Assembly: GCF_004214835.1 (NCBI RefSeq)
Contig: NZ_PIQJ01000002.1
Coordinates: forward strand, 62,001-126,000
Length of the DNA: 64,000 nucleotides
From: Pseudidiomarina tainanensis
GTDB lineage: Bacteria > Pseudomonadota > Gammaproteobacteria > Enterobacterales > Alteromonadaceae
Direction: 5' to 3'
Shown piece after piece: positions 1-8,615 of this stretch. How positions within the stretch are numbered: the first letter of the stretch is position 1; each line of letters opens with the position of its first letter. The notes beneath the pieces are model-generated. The model did not search any database. It saw only the letters and a program-made list of their open reading frames with translations, and was not told where the DNA came from. The translations under genes and the position numbers were made by a program.

Positions 1-760
1 CGATCGTCCGCTACGTTACTTTGATCACGACATCACCGATGCTTTATTGGAACGTCTTAAGCAAGATGGCCCAGAATTACATACTGGTTGTGTGGTTGAG
101 CGCGTTGAAAAAGGCGACGACGGCTTGCTCACAATCCATTGCGATAACGGTGAATCAATCGGCGGTGTTGATTGCTTAATTTGGGCTATCGGCCGTGAAC
201 CAGCGACCGACAAAATTAACCTAGAAGCTGCTGGCGTGACCGCTGATGCGCACGGATTTATTCGAACTGATAAATACCAAAACACCAATGTCAAAGGCAT
301 TTATGCCGTCGGTGATATCACCGGTGAAGCCCAATTAACACCCGTCGCCATTAAAGCTGGGCGTTTATTAGCTGAACGTCTATTCAATAAAGACATGCCG
401 GACGCGCATATGGATTACAGTCAGATTCCAACTATCGTGTTCAGCCATCCAACCATTGGTACCGTTGGCTTAACTGAAACCGAAGCGCGTGAAGTGCACG
501 GTGATAACGTGAAAGTATATCGTTCACAATTTGCTGCTATGTATAACGCCGTAACACCGCACCGTGCGCTAAGCACCTTTAAGCTGGTATGTGTTGGCCC
601 TGAAGAGCGTGTTATCGGTCTGCACGGCATTGGCGAAGGGATGGATGAAATTCTGCAAGGTTTTGCCGTAGCAATGAGAATGGGCGCGACGAAAGCCGAT
701 TTTGATGCCACGGTCGCACTGCACCCAACTAGTGCCGAAGAGTTCGTTACCCTGCGTTAA
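1..760 (+). CDS. gorA: Glutathione-disulfide reductase, C-terminal part (5' end outside window)
   Basis: The reading frame is open from base 2 and the gene starts upstream of the window, so about half the protein is seen. Glutathione reductase reduces GSSG to GSH with NADPH in the cytoplasm. Visible parts are the end of the NAD(P)-binding domain (LIWAIGREP), the second FAD motif ([19 protein letters not shown]) and the dimerisation domain, ending in [12 protein letters not shown], whose His-Glu pair is the catalytic acid/base of this family. The sequence follows E. coli Gor closely over its whole visible length. The redox-active cysteine pair would lie upstream of the window. The stop codon overlaps the stop of the convergent gene by 4 bp (TTAA). 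Confidence 0.95.
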   Translation, partial: DRPLRYFDHDITDALLERLKQDGPELHTGCVVERVEKGDDGLLTIHCDNGESIGGVDCLIWAIGREPATDKINLEAAGVTADAHGFIRTDKYQNTNVKGIYAVGDITGEAQLTPVAIKAGRLLAERLFNKDMPDAHMDYSQIPTIVFSHPTIGTVGLTETEAREVHGDNVKVYRSQFAAMYNAVTPHRALSTFKLVCVGPEERVIGLHGIGEGMDEILQGFAVAMRMGATKADFDATVALHPTSAEEFVTLR

Positions 761-1431
761 CCCTTCACATCAAGCGTCATCGATAAAATGCGAGACAGAT
801 GGCTGTATGGCAGCCCTGTCTCGCTATGCCACTGATTAAACGTATCCTGAATTTGCTTTGCGCCGCGTCGACTATACGGCGAAGCGTCAAGTAAGTTGTG
901 ATTGCGTAATGCGGTTAAATTATCAGGCGTTAGGAGATAACCGTCCCAACCTAATCGGCGCAAAACATGTTGCGCTGCCGTTCCGCCGGGGCGCGCTCCG
1001 TGCTTTTTAAAATATCGTAGTAACTCAGCTTGCTCAGCTGATGGCCATTGCGCTAAAAACTTGCCAAAGCTACCGTATCCTTCGGCCACTTCAACAATCA
1101 TCCGTGCATTTATTGGCACCGTCGCAATTTTTTGCAAATTTCGCACAATTCGTTCATCACGCGCCAATTCATCAAGACGTTCGGGCGGTACTTGTTGCCA
1201 ATACAGCGGCAAAAATCCGGCAAAAGCCGCTTCGAACCCAGCCCATTTATTTTCTATTACTCGCCAAGCAAATCCAGCTCGAAACACGCAGCGCGTCATT
1301 TCACCCAGTACTTGGTTATCAGTGATCTTCTGTAATTCAGCTGCTGTTGCTATGCGTGGCATGCGCTCATGCACAGCTGGTTCGCCACCATGACGCTCAC
1401 AAGCACGTTGGTAAAAGTAATCAAATTTCAT
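757..1431 (-). CDS. Tag-like DNA-3-methyladenine glycosylase I family protein, divergent
   Basis: A 224-residue protein of the 3-methyladenine DNA glycosylase I family (COG2818 type). The best family signature is around residues 49-68 ([13 protein letters not shown]), matching the Tag segment QAGLSWITVLKKR, followed by a helical body ([20 protein letters not shown]) and a C-terminal part with a G-rich turn ([16 protein letters not shown]). Oddities: I cannot find the Cys/His zinc ligands of classical Tag at either end, and the residue aligned with the catalytic Glu38 of E. coli Tag seems to be Cys. The fold is likely; glycosylase activity is uncertain. Convergent with gorA, sharing TTAA, which leaves no room for a terminator between them. 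Confidence 0.7.
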   Translation of the reverse strand: MKFDYFYQRACERHGGEPAVHERMPRIATAAELQKITDNQVLGEMTRCVFRAGFAWRVIENKWAGFEAAFAGFLPLYWQQVPPERLDELARDERIVRNLQKIATVPINARMIVEVAEGYGSFGKFLAQWPSAEQAELLRYFKKHGARPGGTAAQHVLRRLGWDGYLLTPDNLTALRNHNLLDASPYSRRGAKQIQDTFNQWHSETGLPYSHLSRILSMTLDVKG

Positions 1432-1536
1432 CGTTTACTCTGCGGTTTTTTGATCGGATATCAAAGTTTTATCTTCATGGTTAAATACCATAAACTGTAT
1501 CGATTGTCGTTTCACCCATTCAATAAAGAGTAGCCA

Positions 1537-2283
1537 ATGTCTACCTCGAGCAAACCCGTGCAACAAAGTTCAAGTCGTTGGCGTACTTGGCACCGCTGGC
1601 TATCCCTGGTATTCGGGGTGCAATTAGTTATTTGGAGTATCAGCGGCGCGTATATGGTGTTTTTCGAACTCAGTTTTATTCACGGTGATCACTTAGTTAA
1701 AACAAACCATCCGTCATTACCAAATAGCGCTCAGATACGTCCAGTTGAACATGTTATTCGGGCATTTCCACGCGCTCGTGAAGTCACGTTGCAGCCCACT
1801 CTTGTTGGCGGCAAATGGATTGCTACCTATGAAGTTTTCGCTCACCGAGAGACCTTTTTAGTTGACGCTCAATCTCTGCAACCGGTGGTATTTACCGAGG
1901 CCGATATTGTAGCCATCGCTAAGCGACTCTATGCACCAAGCGACTCCGCACCCATAACCAGAGCTACATTACTCGAGCACCGAGCACCAGCAGAGATTAG
2001 CCCAAGTTTATTACCGATTTGGCAGGTCAACTTCGATGATTTCGGTAATTCCAGCTTTTATATTTCACCAACCACCGGCGAATTAGTTACTAAGCGACAT
2101 AGTTTCTGGCGTGGCTTCGACTTCTTCTGGATGTTGCACATTATGGATTATGAAACGCGAGAAGATATTACCAACTGGCTTCTACGAAGCTTCATTCTCG
2201 GCACCGGTTTACTTAGTATCACGGGTATTATGTTGTTAATCTTCACCATCGGTCGCAGTCGTGGTCAAGGAGCGCATTCATGA
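1537..2283 (+). CDS. PepSY-associated transmembrane protein
   Basis: A 248-residue inner-membrane protein with a PepSY-TM layout: an N-terminal helix (about 19-42) preceded by a WHRWLSL motif, a periplasmic PepSY-like region (about 50-190), a LHIMDY motif, and a second helix (about 215-240). The His residues near both helices are typical of PepSY-TM proteins and could bind haem; this is inference. The next gene overlaps by ATGA and carries the same module fused to a ferredoxin/flavin reductase, so the two are very likely translated together and may work as a pair, for example in periplasmic ferric-siderophore or flavin reduction. No Fur box was recognised upstream. Confidence 0.8.
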   Translation: MSTSSKPVQQSSSRWRTWHRWLSLVFGVQLVIWSISGAYMVFFELSFIHGDHLVKTNHPSLPNSAQIRPVEHVIRAFPRAREVTLQPTLVGGKWIATYEVFAHRETFLVDAQSLQPVVFTEADIVAIAKRLYAPSDSAPITRATLLEHRAPAEISPSLLPIWQVNFDDFGNSSFYISPTTGELVTKRHSFWRGFDFFWMLHIMDYETREDITNWLLRSFILGTGLLSITGIMLLIFTIGRSRGQGAHS

Positions 2284-3875
2284 TGCGCTTCGCACAATGG
2301 TTACATCGTTGGCTCGGTCTGATTTTGCTACTTCAGGTGGTATTGTGGCTTGTGAGTGGCTTATATTTCTCTCTGCAAGGCCATCATGCGATGTCCGGTC
2401 ATCAATATAAACAGAATCCGACTGGATTGGTGCTTCGTCAAGCAATGCCCAACATCGGTATTGAAGAGATCTGGCGGCGTTATCCTGAGGCTCTTTCAAT
2501 TCAGTTATATCGCATTGGCGACACGCCGCAATACGTTGTCGAACTCGCCGATGAAGATGTGTACTTACACGGTCATACTGGACAGTTATGGCACACAAAT
2601 GCTAAGCAAGCACAACAATTGGCACTCGCTACCTACAGTGGTCCTGGTAACATTCTCTCGACCTCACCGTTAACCAAAACTAAAGAGCTCGTTGGCTGGC
2701 AAGGTCAAGGTTACAAAATCTTGTTTGCTGATGAACTCAATACACGTATTTACGTTGATGCCGCCAATGGCCAAGTGCTGGATCATCGCAATACGCCGTG
2801 GCTGCTTGCTGATTGGGCATTTAAGCTGCACTTTATGGATTACTCCGGTGCACGGAGTTTTAATCACTTACTGATATATACGGCGGCATTGTTGGCTCTC
2901 TGGTTTACCTTGTCGGGTGTGTTGTTATTAGTGCAAAATCTACGTCGTGGCGATTTCAATCCACGTCGTCAACCAACCATATTAGAGTCTTTGCAGCGAC
3001 AACATAAGCCGATCGCAAGCGGCTGTGGCGGTGGTGGTACTTGTGGCTTGTGTAAAGTGAAACTGACTGAGCCGACGGTGGCAACGCAAGCAGAGCAATT
3101 ATTACTGACTACCATTGAAATTAATTCGGGTATTCGCCTCGCTTGTCAACATCGCGATCACGGTCAAACAATCATCTTACTTGATGAACATGTCACCCAT
3201 TTCAAGCTCGCATTAGTTGCTAAAACTAAGTTGTCAGAAGCAATAACCAAACTAACGTTTAAAAGCGAACCCAGCTGTGAATACAGTGCTGGGCAGTTCA
3301 TGCAATTTAAGATTCCTGACGGTAATAACGTACTGTTACGACATTACTCTTTTGCAACCAAATCACTGACAACAGCGCCAACTGATACACCATTACTGCA
3401 CTTTCTTATTCGGCATGTTCCTGCTGTTGCAAACGTTACCCCTGCCGGTATCGGCTCATCTTACTTGCTTGGTCTTCAGGTGGGTGACACGGTTGATGCT
3501 GCTGGACCATTCGGTAACTTTGTCGCCACCGACACGAATCGCGAACAGGTTTACATTGCCGGAGGTGTCGGTATCGCCCCTATCCATGCGCTAGTTGAAA
3601 GTGAGAGTCAGCGACAACGTCACCTATTCCATGGCGCCCGTAGCGAAGCAGAGCTTATTTTTGCCGATGAATTTAAATTGATGCCAACGCTCGACTACCA
3701 CCCAGTCGTCGATAAATTTGTGCATGAAGAGGTGGCTCATTGGTTAAATCAAAATCCCGGCGATTACGATTTTTATGTTTGCGGCCCACCAGCGATGCTG
3801 GCGGCAACATTACAGTTACTAGCAGATAAAAAAATACCGAAGTCTCGAATTCGTTACGATGACTTCGGTATTTAA
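2280..3875 (+). CDS. PepSY-TM / 2Fe-2S ferredoxin / FAD-NAD(P)H reductase fusion
   Basis: A 531-residue membrane oxidoreductase. Order: TM helix (about 8-32, preceded by LHRWLGL), PepSY-like periplasmic part (45-185) ending in LHFMDYSG, TM helix (about 197-220), plant-type 2Fe-2S domain with cysteines C249, C255, C258 and C289 (the C-x5-C-x2-C...C spacing of NqrF), then an FAD domain (RHYSFATKS) and an NAD domain (YIAGGVGIAP; YVCGPPAM). Cytoplasmic NAD(P)H should reduce FAD, then the cluster, with electrons passed across the membrane through the PepSY-TM part. The substrate is unknown. It is not NqrF itself: no nqr genes are nearby and the N-terminus is PepSY. Translationally coupled to the upstream PepSY gene (ATGA). 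The stop lies 13 nt from the convergent DUF3300 gene. Confidence 0.88.
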   Translation: MMRFAQWLHRWLGLILLLQVVLWLVSGLYFSLQGHHAMSGHQYKQNPTGLVLRQAMPNIGIEEIWRRYPEALSIQLYRIGDTPQYVVELADEDVYLHGHTGQLWHTNAKQAQQLALATYSGPGNILSTSPLTKTKELVGWQGQGYKILFADELNTRIYVDAANGQVLDHRNTPWLLADWAFKLHFMDYSGARSFNHLLIYTAALLALWFTLSGVLLLVQNLRRGDFNPRRQPTILESLQRQHKPIASGCGGGGTCGLCKVKLTEPTVATQAEQLLLTTIEINSGIRLACQHRDHGQTIILLDEHVTHFKLALVAKTKLSEAITKLTFKSEPSCEYSAGQFMQFKIPDGNNVLLRHYSFATKSLTTAPTDTPLLHFLIRHVPAVANVTPAGIGSSYLLGLQVGDTVDAAGPFGNFVATDTNREQVYIAGGVGIAPIHALVESESQRQRHLFHGARSEAELIFADEFKLMPTLDYHPVVDKFVHEEVAHWLNQNPGDYDFYVCGPPAMLAATLQLLADKKIPKSRIRYDDFGI

Positions 3876-3888
3876 GCGCTGTGATATC

Positions 3889-5370
3889 TTAAAAATCTTG
3901 CATGCGATTTTGTTTTGCACGAGGGTTTGCAGTCGTTGGGCGATTTATCTGCCCGCGCGGCGTTGCTTTGGCTGGCGCCTGATAGGACGGCGCAGGCTTC
4001 ACTGTTGGCCGCGGCGTTTGATAACTTGGTTGCGGTTTAGGCGCCGCCTGTGGTGATACTCTTACGCTACGCTGACTGACTTGCGGCTGCTTCGGTGCGT
4101 TCATGTAAGGCTGACGTACATCACGATTATTTACCTTTGGCTGAACTCGAACATTTCGCTCACGCACCACCGCATCACCCCATTGTGGCGCTTTGTTGCG
4201 TGGTGTCACTGTAACATCGCGGCGCTGGATAACTTCTTTCCGCGCTGTTTCTCTACTCGGCGTCCGCACTACCGCACGCGCCGGCTTGTTGTCACGTAAC
4301 GTGCGCACAATCCGATCTTGTTCTGGGCGTTTGTTACGCTGAACTGCAACATTTCGCGTCGTAACTGTCGGTTGCGGCGATTGCGCGCGATTAGCCGTCA
4401 TCACGCGCTCATTATTCACTGCTCGCTGAGAAACCGCTGGTCGCACAATTTCACCTCGACCATTTGCACCACCGTTGACCATGTAATATTTCGGCCGCTC
4501 CGGCTGCAAATCGCGGTGACGGTAATCCACACCACGGCGATGGCGTGGGTTATGGTACCAACGTTTACTATCTTTACCGGTCATGTAGTAATCACGACGC
4601 TTTTTCGGCGGCTCACGATAATAGTGATGGTTAATCACGACATAACGTTGTGGCCAATAGAAGTGGCTAAAATAGAAGTGGCTGGGGATACTGTAACTAA
4701 TGCCCCAATAAATACCGGAGCCGATACTCACTGTTAATGACGGGCGCGTCCAAAATACCGGCTGGTAGTCATGCCAACGCCATGAACCATAAACCACACG
4801 CGGATCATAATAAGGCACATACACGACCTCACGACGCACATTCTCGATCACAATGGTACGGTCTTCGCGTTCGACATTCACGTGCTTGTTAGAACGCAAA
4901 TTACCAGCAACATAAGCGTCATCACGAAGCACTTGTACGCGCTCTAACACTTCGTCTTGCTGAGCTAAAAATGCTTCACCAATGGCTTGAGTCCACTGTA
5001 AATCGTCGCTCATTTGCTTTAATACATCAGGCGTGCCAACCAAAGCTTTCACACTAGCATCCCAGGTTTCAGCGGCAGCACGTTCCAGTGCTTGTTGCGG
5101 CGACAAATGTTCATGGCGACGCACCCAACGCTCTGCCTCTACCACTTCTAATGGATAGGTCGCAGCAATCAGAACATGTGACAAAAGACTGTCTGGATAA
5201 AGTGCAATCGGTGCAAGCAAGCGATCCAGTTCAGCTGTTGAATAATAGACAACTTGTTGCTGAGTCGTTTCCGCTTGCGCCACTGCCGGCACCAAAGCAA
5301 TGCTTGTGGTACCCATTGCGCATAACATTGCGACGGCACTGAGACCGTGTTTAAACTGGCGAATTTGCAT
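3889..5370 (-). CDS. DUF3300 domain exported protein
   Basis: About 493 residues. The start was set at the ATG at 5370 because GGAGG sits 7 nt before it; an in-frame ATG 21 nt upstream has no such site. An N-terminal signal peptide (MQIRQFKHGLSAVAMLCAMG, likely cut after AQA) is followed by the DUF3300 region (about 35-270: LDRLLAPIALYPDSLLSHVL, VEAERWVRRH, VYVPYYDPRVVYG, and Trp/Tyr/His-rich stretches). The last 200 residues are low-complexity, rich in Arg, Pro, Gln and Val and probably disordered. The function of DUF3300 proteins is not established; location is periplasm or envelope. It stands alone between gdhA and the PepSY module. Confidence 0.85.
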   Translation of the reverse strand: MQIRQFKHGLSAVAMLCAMGTTSIALVPAVAQAETTQQQVVYYSTAELDRLLAPIALYPDSLLSHVLIAATYPLEVVEAERWVRRHEHLSPQQALERAAAETWDASVKALVGTPDVLKQMSDDLQWTQAIGEAFLAQQDEVLERVQVLRDDAYVAGNLRSNKHVNVEREDRTIVIENVRREVVYVPYYDPRVVYGSWRWHDYQPVFWTRPSLTVSIGSGIYWGISYSIPSHFYFSHFYWPQRYVVINHHYYREPPKKRRDYYMTGKDSKRWYHNPRHRRGVDYRHRDLQPERPKYYMVNGGANGRGEIVRPAVSQRAVNNERVMTANRAQSPQPTVTTRNVAVQRNKRPEQDRIVRTLRDNKPARAVVRTPSRETARKEVIQRRDVTVTPRNKAPQWGDAVVRERNVRVQPKVNNRDVRQPYMNAPKQPQVSQRSVRVSPQAAPKPQPSYQTPRPTVKPAPSYQAPAKATPRGQINRPTTANPRAKQNRMQDF

Positions 5371-5489
5371 AAATATGCCTCCAATCGGCAAATAGCGAAA
5401 AGCTATTAGTTACTAGTTTAGTCGCAATTTTGTACATTTTAGTTTCATCTAAACAATTATTTTTTGTAAAGATTCAGTTAACTAACTGA

Positions 5490-6842
5490 TTATACAAGTC
5501 CTTGTTCGAGCATTGCGTCAGCGACCCGCTTGAAACCTGTAATGTTTGCGCCGAGTACTAGATTACGTGGTTTTCCATACTTATCAGCCGTTTGAGAAAT
5601 ATCCGTATAGATATTCTTCATCACCTGCTTTAAGCGCTCATCCACTTGTTCAAAGGTCCAGCGTTGCATACTAGCGTTCTGCGCCATTTCCAGTTGACTG
5701 GTCGCGACGCCTCCGGCATTAGCGGCCTTGCCTGGTCCATAAGCAATCGAACTCTGTTGCACTGCGTCAAAGGCCGCCTCAGTAAGTGGCATATTGGCGC
5801 CCTCCGCAATGCCTAAACAGCCGTGCTCCAACAAGCATTCGATATCTTCTCGCGTCACTTCATTTTGGGTCGCGCAAGGAAATGCTAAATCAACTTGATA
5901 ACGCCAAACTTGATGGCCATTTTGGGGATAATCTTCGCGCGGTGTGTAGCTTGCCTCTGAGTGTGTCTCTAGATATTTCTCGAGGCGTTCATGTTGCTGC
6001 TCTTTTAAACGTTTGACTAAGTCGAGATCGATTCCCGCCTCGTGATAAATCGTGCCTGATGAATCACTGCACGTCACAGGTTTGGCGCCGAGCTCATAAA
6101 GCTTCTCCATGGTATAAATAGCGACATTACCCGATCCGGAAACCGCGCAACGTTTGCCATCGAGCTCTTCTTCTCGGTCAGCCATCATGTAATTAGCAAA
6201 ATAAACACAACCGAAACCGGTGGCCTCTTTACGAACAAAAGAACCACCCCAACCGAGGCCTTTGCCGGTAAGCACACCGTCAAAAGCATTGGCAAGACGC
6301 TTATATTGGCCGAATAAATAGCCTAACTCACGGGTGCCCACACCAATGTCTCCGGCGGGAACATCTGTGGTAGGCCCGATATGACGAAATAACTCCGACA
6401 TAAAGGATTGGCAAAAGCGCATAATTTCGGCATCAGATTTCCCTTTCGGATCAAAATTGGCGCCACCTTTACCGCCGCCAATTGGTAAGCCAGTTAACGC
6501 ATTTTTGAAAATCTGCTCAAACCCTAAAAATTTGATGATTGAACCATTGACACTCGGGTGAAAGCGTAAGCCCCCTTTGTAGGGCCCAAGTGCGGAATTA
6601 AACTCGATGCGGTACCCCTTGTTCACTTGCACTTGGCCGTTATCATCCAGCCAGGGTACGCGGAACATGATTTGCCGTTCCGGCTCTACTAAACGCGCAA
6701 TAATCGCTTGCTCACGATACTTTGGATGTTGCTCTAGAATCGGCTCTAAACTCTCAAGTACGTCTTCTACGGCTTGGTAAAACTCAGATTGAGCTGGGCT
6801 GGTCTGTTGCAATTGTTCAATGGTATCGTGAATATAGCTCAT
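5490..6842 (-). CDS. gdhA: NADP-specific glutamate dehydrogenase
   Basis: A 450-residue cytoplasmic enzyme (E. coli GdhA has 447) that aminates 2-oxoglutarate to glutamate with NADPH, so it assimilates ammonium. Family signatures: the substrate-site lysine segment LPIGGGKGGANFDPKG, PAGDIGVGTRELGYLFGQYK, the GSGNVAIYTMEKL nucleotide-binding loop, and EGANMPLTEAAFDAV. The length and hexameric-type sequence point to the small NADP form, not the large NAD form. The start at 6842 has AGGA 7 nt upstream. A single-gene unit with about 125 nt of divergent upstream region shared with the DUF488 gene. Confidence 0.96.
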   Translation of the reverse strand: MSYIHDTIEQLQQTSPAQSEFYQAVEDVLESLEPILEQHPKYREQAIIARLVEPERQIMFRVPWLDDNGQVQVNKGYRIEFNSALGPYKGGLRFHPSVNGSIIKFLGFEQIFKNALTGLPIGGGKGGANFDPKGKSDAEIMRFCQSFMSELFRHIGPTTDVPAGDIGVGTRELGYLFGQYKRLANAFDGVLTGKGLGWGGSFVRKEATGFGCVYFANYMMADREEELDGKRCAVSGSGNVAIYTMEKLYELGAKPVTCSDSSGTIYHEAGIDLDLVKRLKEQQHERLEKYLETHSEASYTPREDYPQNGHQVWRYQVDLAFPCATQNEVTREDIECLLEHGCLGIAEGANMPLTEAAFDAVQQSSIAYGPGKAANAGGVATSQLEMAQNASMQRWTFEQVDERLKQVMKNIYTDISQTADKYGKPRNLVLGANITGFKRVADAMLEQGLV

Positions 6843-6967
6843 ACGCAGTTCCTATGGTTTGAATTTGAAAATCTCAATTAACACTAGTCTGTTACAACGG
6901 CTAAAAAAAGAAAAAAGCCCAAATTTAAGCCAATACAGATTATGAACAGCATTTATACAGGTGAGGC

Positions 6968-7408
6968 ATGACAGCTACTTACACCATACACTTTAAGCGT
7001 GTTTATGACGCAATTGACGACACCGATGGTGCCCGAGTACTGGTTGACCGACTATGGCCACGCGGCGTTAAGAAAGAATCACTAAAGCACCGCGATTGGT
7101 GCAAAGAGGCTTGTCCTTCAAATGATTTGCGCAAGGCGTATCACGCAGAAGAAATTGATTATAAAACGTTTGCCGAACGCTATTTTGAGGAGCTCAGTGC
7201 ACACCCAGACCATTTAACGCCACTGTTGCGCTACGCACGGCAATCAAAACTCACGCTTTTAAGCGCAGTCAAAAACTTTGAACGGTCGCACCTGCCCATT
7301 CTAAAGCATGCGATTTTAGAGGCGCTCAACTTAGAAGATCAGCAAGCTGACGACAACGAATTAAGCTCCGCCGTTTGTTTCGGCAAAGATTTCAATTATT
7401 GGGGATAA
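6968..7408 (+). CDS. DUF488 family protein (YeaO-like)
   Basis: A 146-residue cytoplasmic protein of the DUF488 family (E. coli YeaO type). Signatures are FKRVYDAIDDTDGARVLVDR, LWPRGVKKESL, the W-x-K-E segment HRDWCKEACPS, LRKAYHAEE and a late LLSAVKNFERSHLPIL segment. The C-terminus is about 20 residues longer than usual and acidic. No enzymatic role is established for the family. The start ATG has AGGTGAG upstream. The next gene, a 2OG-Fe(II) oxygenase, follows within a few nucleotides on the same strand, so the two are probably cotranscribed. Confidence 0.85.
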   Translation: MTATYTIHFKRVYDAIDDTDGARVLVDRLWPRGVKKESLKHRDWCKEACPSNDLRKAYHAEEIDYKTFAERYFEELSAHPDHLTPLLRYARQSKLTLLSAVKNFERSHLPILKHAILEALNLEDQQADDNELSSAVCFGKDFNYWG

Positions 7409-7410
7409 TC

Positions 7411-8106
7411 GTGACAACAGATTTTATTGAAGTTTATGACGACGCTTTACCAGCCGAATTTTGTGAGCGTTTTATTCAGCGTTTTGAGCAAAGTCCGCAC
7501 AAACAACAAGGGCGCACCGGTGGCGGCATTGATACAGAAAAAAAGCGCAGTGAGGACCTTTACCTCAATCAACACCAAGAGTATGCCGACGACTTGCGGA
7601 CTATCTGTGATATTACCACACGCTACGCTTTGGATTATTTCAAAAAGTATCATTTTGCGCTGATTGCACCGGTTGCTTTAAAAGTGAAGCATCCACGAAC
7701 TGGCGAAGCCGTTAACCTAACCCATGAGAACTTTAACGAGGTTGTTGCCGGTAATGAGCAGGCTTATATGCAATTACTCTATCGATTAGGGCCGATTCAA
7801 GCGCAGAAATACTTGAAGAACCAAGGCAACTACAATTATTGGCATTGCGAAGTGTTCCCTGAAAAAAACAGTGTTGAAGCATTACACCGGAGTTTGTTGT
7901 TTATGTTTTATTTAAACGACGTTGAGGAAGGTGGCACCACTGATTTTTATTATCAGCAGCGCAGCATAAAACCGCGGCGTGGGCGGATGGTCATCGCACC
8001 AGGTTATTTCACCCATACACACCGCGGAACTGTCCCGGTTTCGAATGATAAGTACATTCTAACTAGCTGGATTTTAATGAATTCTGGGCAACAATTATTC
8101 GGGTGA
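7411..8106 (+). CDS. 2OG-Fe(II) oxygenase family protein
   Basis: About 231 residues from a GTG start at 7411, just after the DUF488 stop and preceded by GGGGA; an upstream in-frame ATG at 7375 would overlap that gene by 34 nt. The C-terminal half has the prolyl-4-hydroxylase-like double-stranded beta-helix: proximal metal residues H145-C-E147, LLFMFYLNDVEEGGTTDF, distal H204 in THTHRGTVP, and K214 as the likely 2-oxoglutarate anchor before YILTSW. The metal motif reads H-x-E where most relatives have H-x-D. The substrate is unknown. The 3' end overlaps the convergent OsmC gene by 12 nt. Confidence 0.82.
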   Translation: MTTDFIEVYDDALPAEFCERFIQRFEQSPHKQQGRTGGGIDTEKKRSEDLYLNQHQEYADDLRTICDITTRYALDYFKKYHFALIAPVALKVKHPRTGEAVNLTHENFNEVVAGNEQAYMQLLYRLGPIQAQKYLKNQGNYNYWHCEVFPEKNSVEALHRSLLFMFYLNDVEEGGTTDFYYQQRSIKPRRGRMVIAPGYFTHTHRGTVPVSNDKYILTSWILMNSGQQLFG

Positions 8107-8544
8107 TTTCAACACCTGCCCGTCGTCGTCTAGCACTGTTACGTCAACATGAATGCCGTTACGAACGCTTTGTGTGACCACACAGAAGTTTTCGAACTGC
8201 TCGAGCACTCGGTCAAGTTTATCGATTTGATCCGCCGCTTGGCCGAGATTTAACTCAACTTGCATCGAACTGATGCGCAGGCGTCCGTCTACGCGCTCCA
8301 TGTCGCCTTGTACTTTGGCGGTAACTTTACCTGGGTCACCCTTATACTTGCGAATGGCAAACATCAAACTTGCCGCCAAACAATTGGCGACAGCGGCCGC
8401 CAATAACTGGCTCGGGCCAGGCCCTTCACCGTGACCAACAGGCTCATGCTCATCGGTGATCAGCTGTCCAAATTCGCCGAAGTCAACTTCAAACTTGTAG
8501 TGATCAATCAACGCAAGTTTTACTTCAAACGCCGGATTTTCCAT
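8095..8544 (-). CDS. OsmC family peroxiredoxin-like protein
   Basis: About 149 residues. The ATG at 8544 was chosen because GGAGG lies 5 nt upstream; an ATG 42 nt further out lacks a site and would crowd the maeA promoter. OsmC/Ohr proteins use two cysteines to reduce organic hydroperoxides. Here the family core is clear (GPGPSQLLAAAVANCLAASL, with the first Cys at the start of the central helix, and FENFCVVTQSVRNGI with the second Cys), so both catalytic cysteines are present. The YhfA/OsmC-like subgroup is more likely than Ohr. It diverges from maeA. Confidence 0.88.
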   Translation of the reverse strand: MENPAFEVKLALIDHYKFEVDFGEFGQLITDEHEPVGHGEGPGPSQLLAAAVANCLAASLMFAIRKYKGDPGKVTAKVQGDMERVDGRLRISSMQVELNLGQAADQIDKLDRVLEQFENFCVVTQSVRNGIHVDVTVLDDDGQVLKSPE

Positions 8545-8615
8545 GTCTTCCTCCAGTTTTTCTGCAATAATTACTGATTCACCCATGTCATCATGTCGCG
8601 CGAGGAGAATGATTC

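Noticed and set aside
2280-3875. NqrF subunit of the Na+-translocating NADH:quinone reductase
   Set aside because: The ferredoxin and reductase domains match, but the N-terminus is a PepSY-TM module and no other nqr genes are present.
5474-5493. Palindrome around TCAGTTAACTAACTGA at the gdhA 3' end as a terminator
   Set aside because: The stem is AT-rich, the loop too small and the T-run weak on the minus strand.
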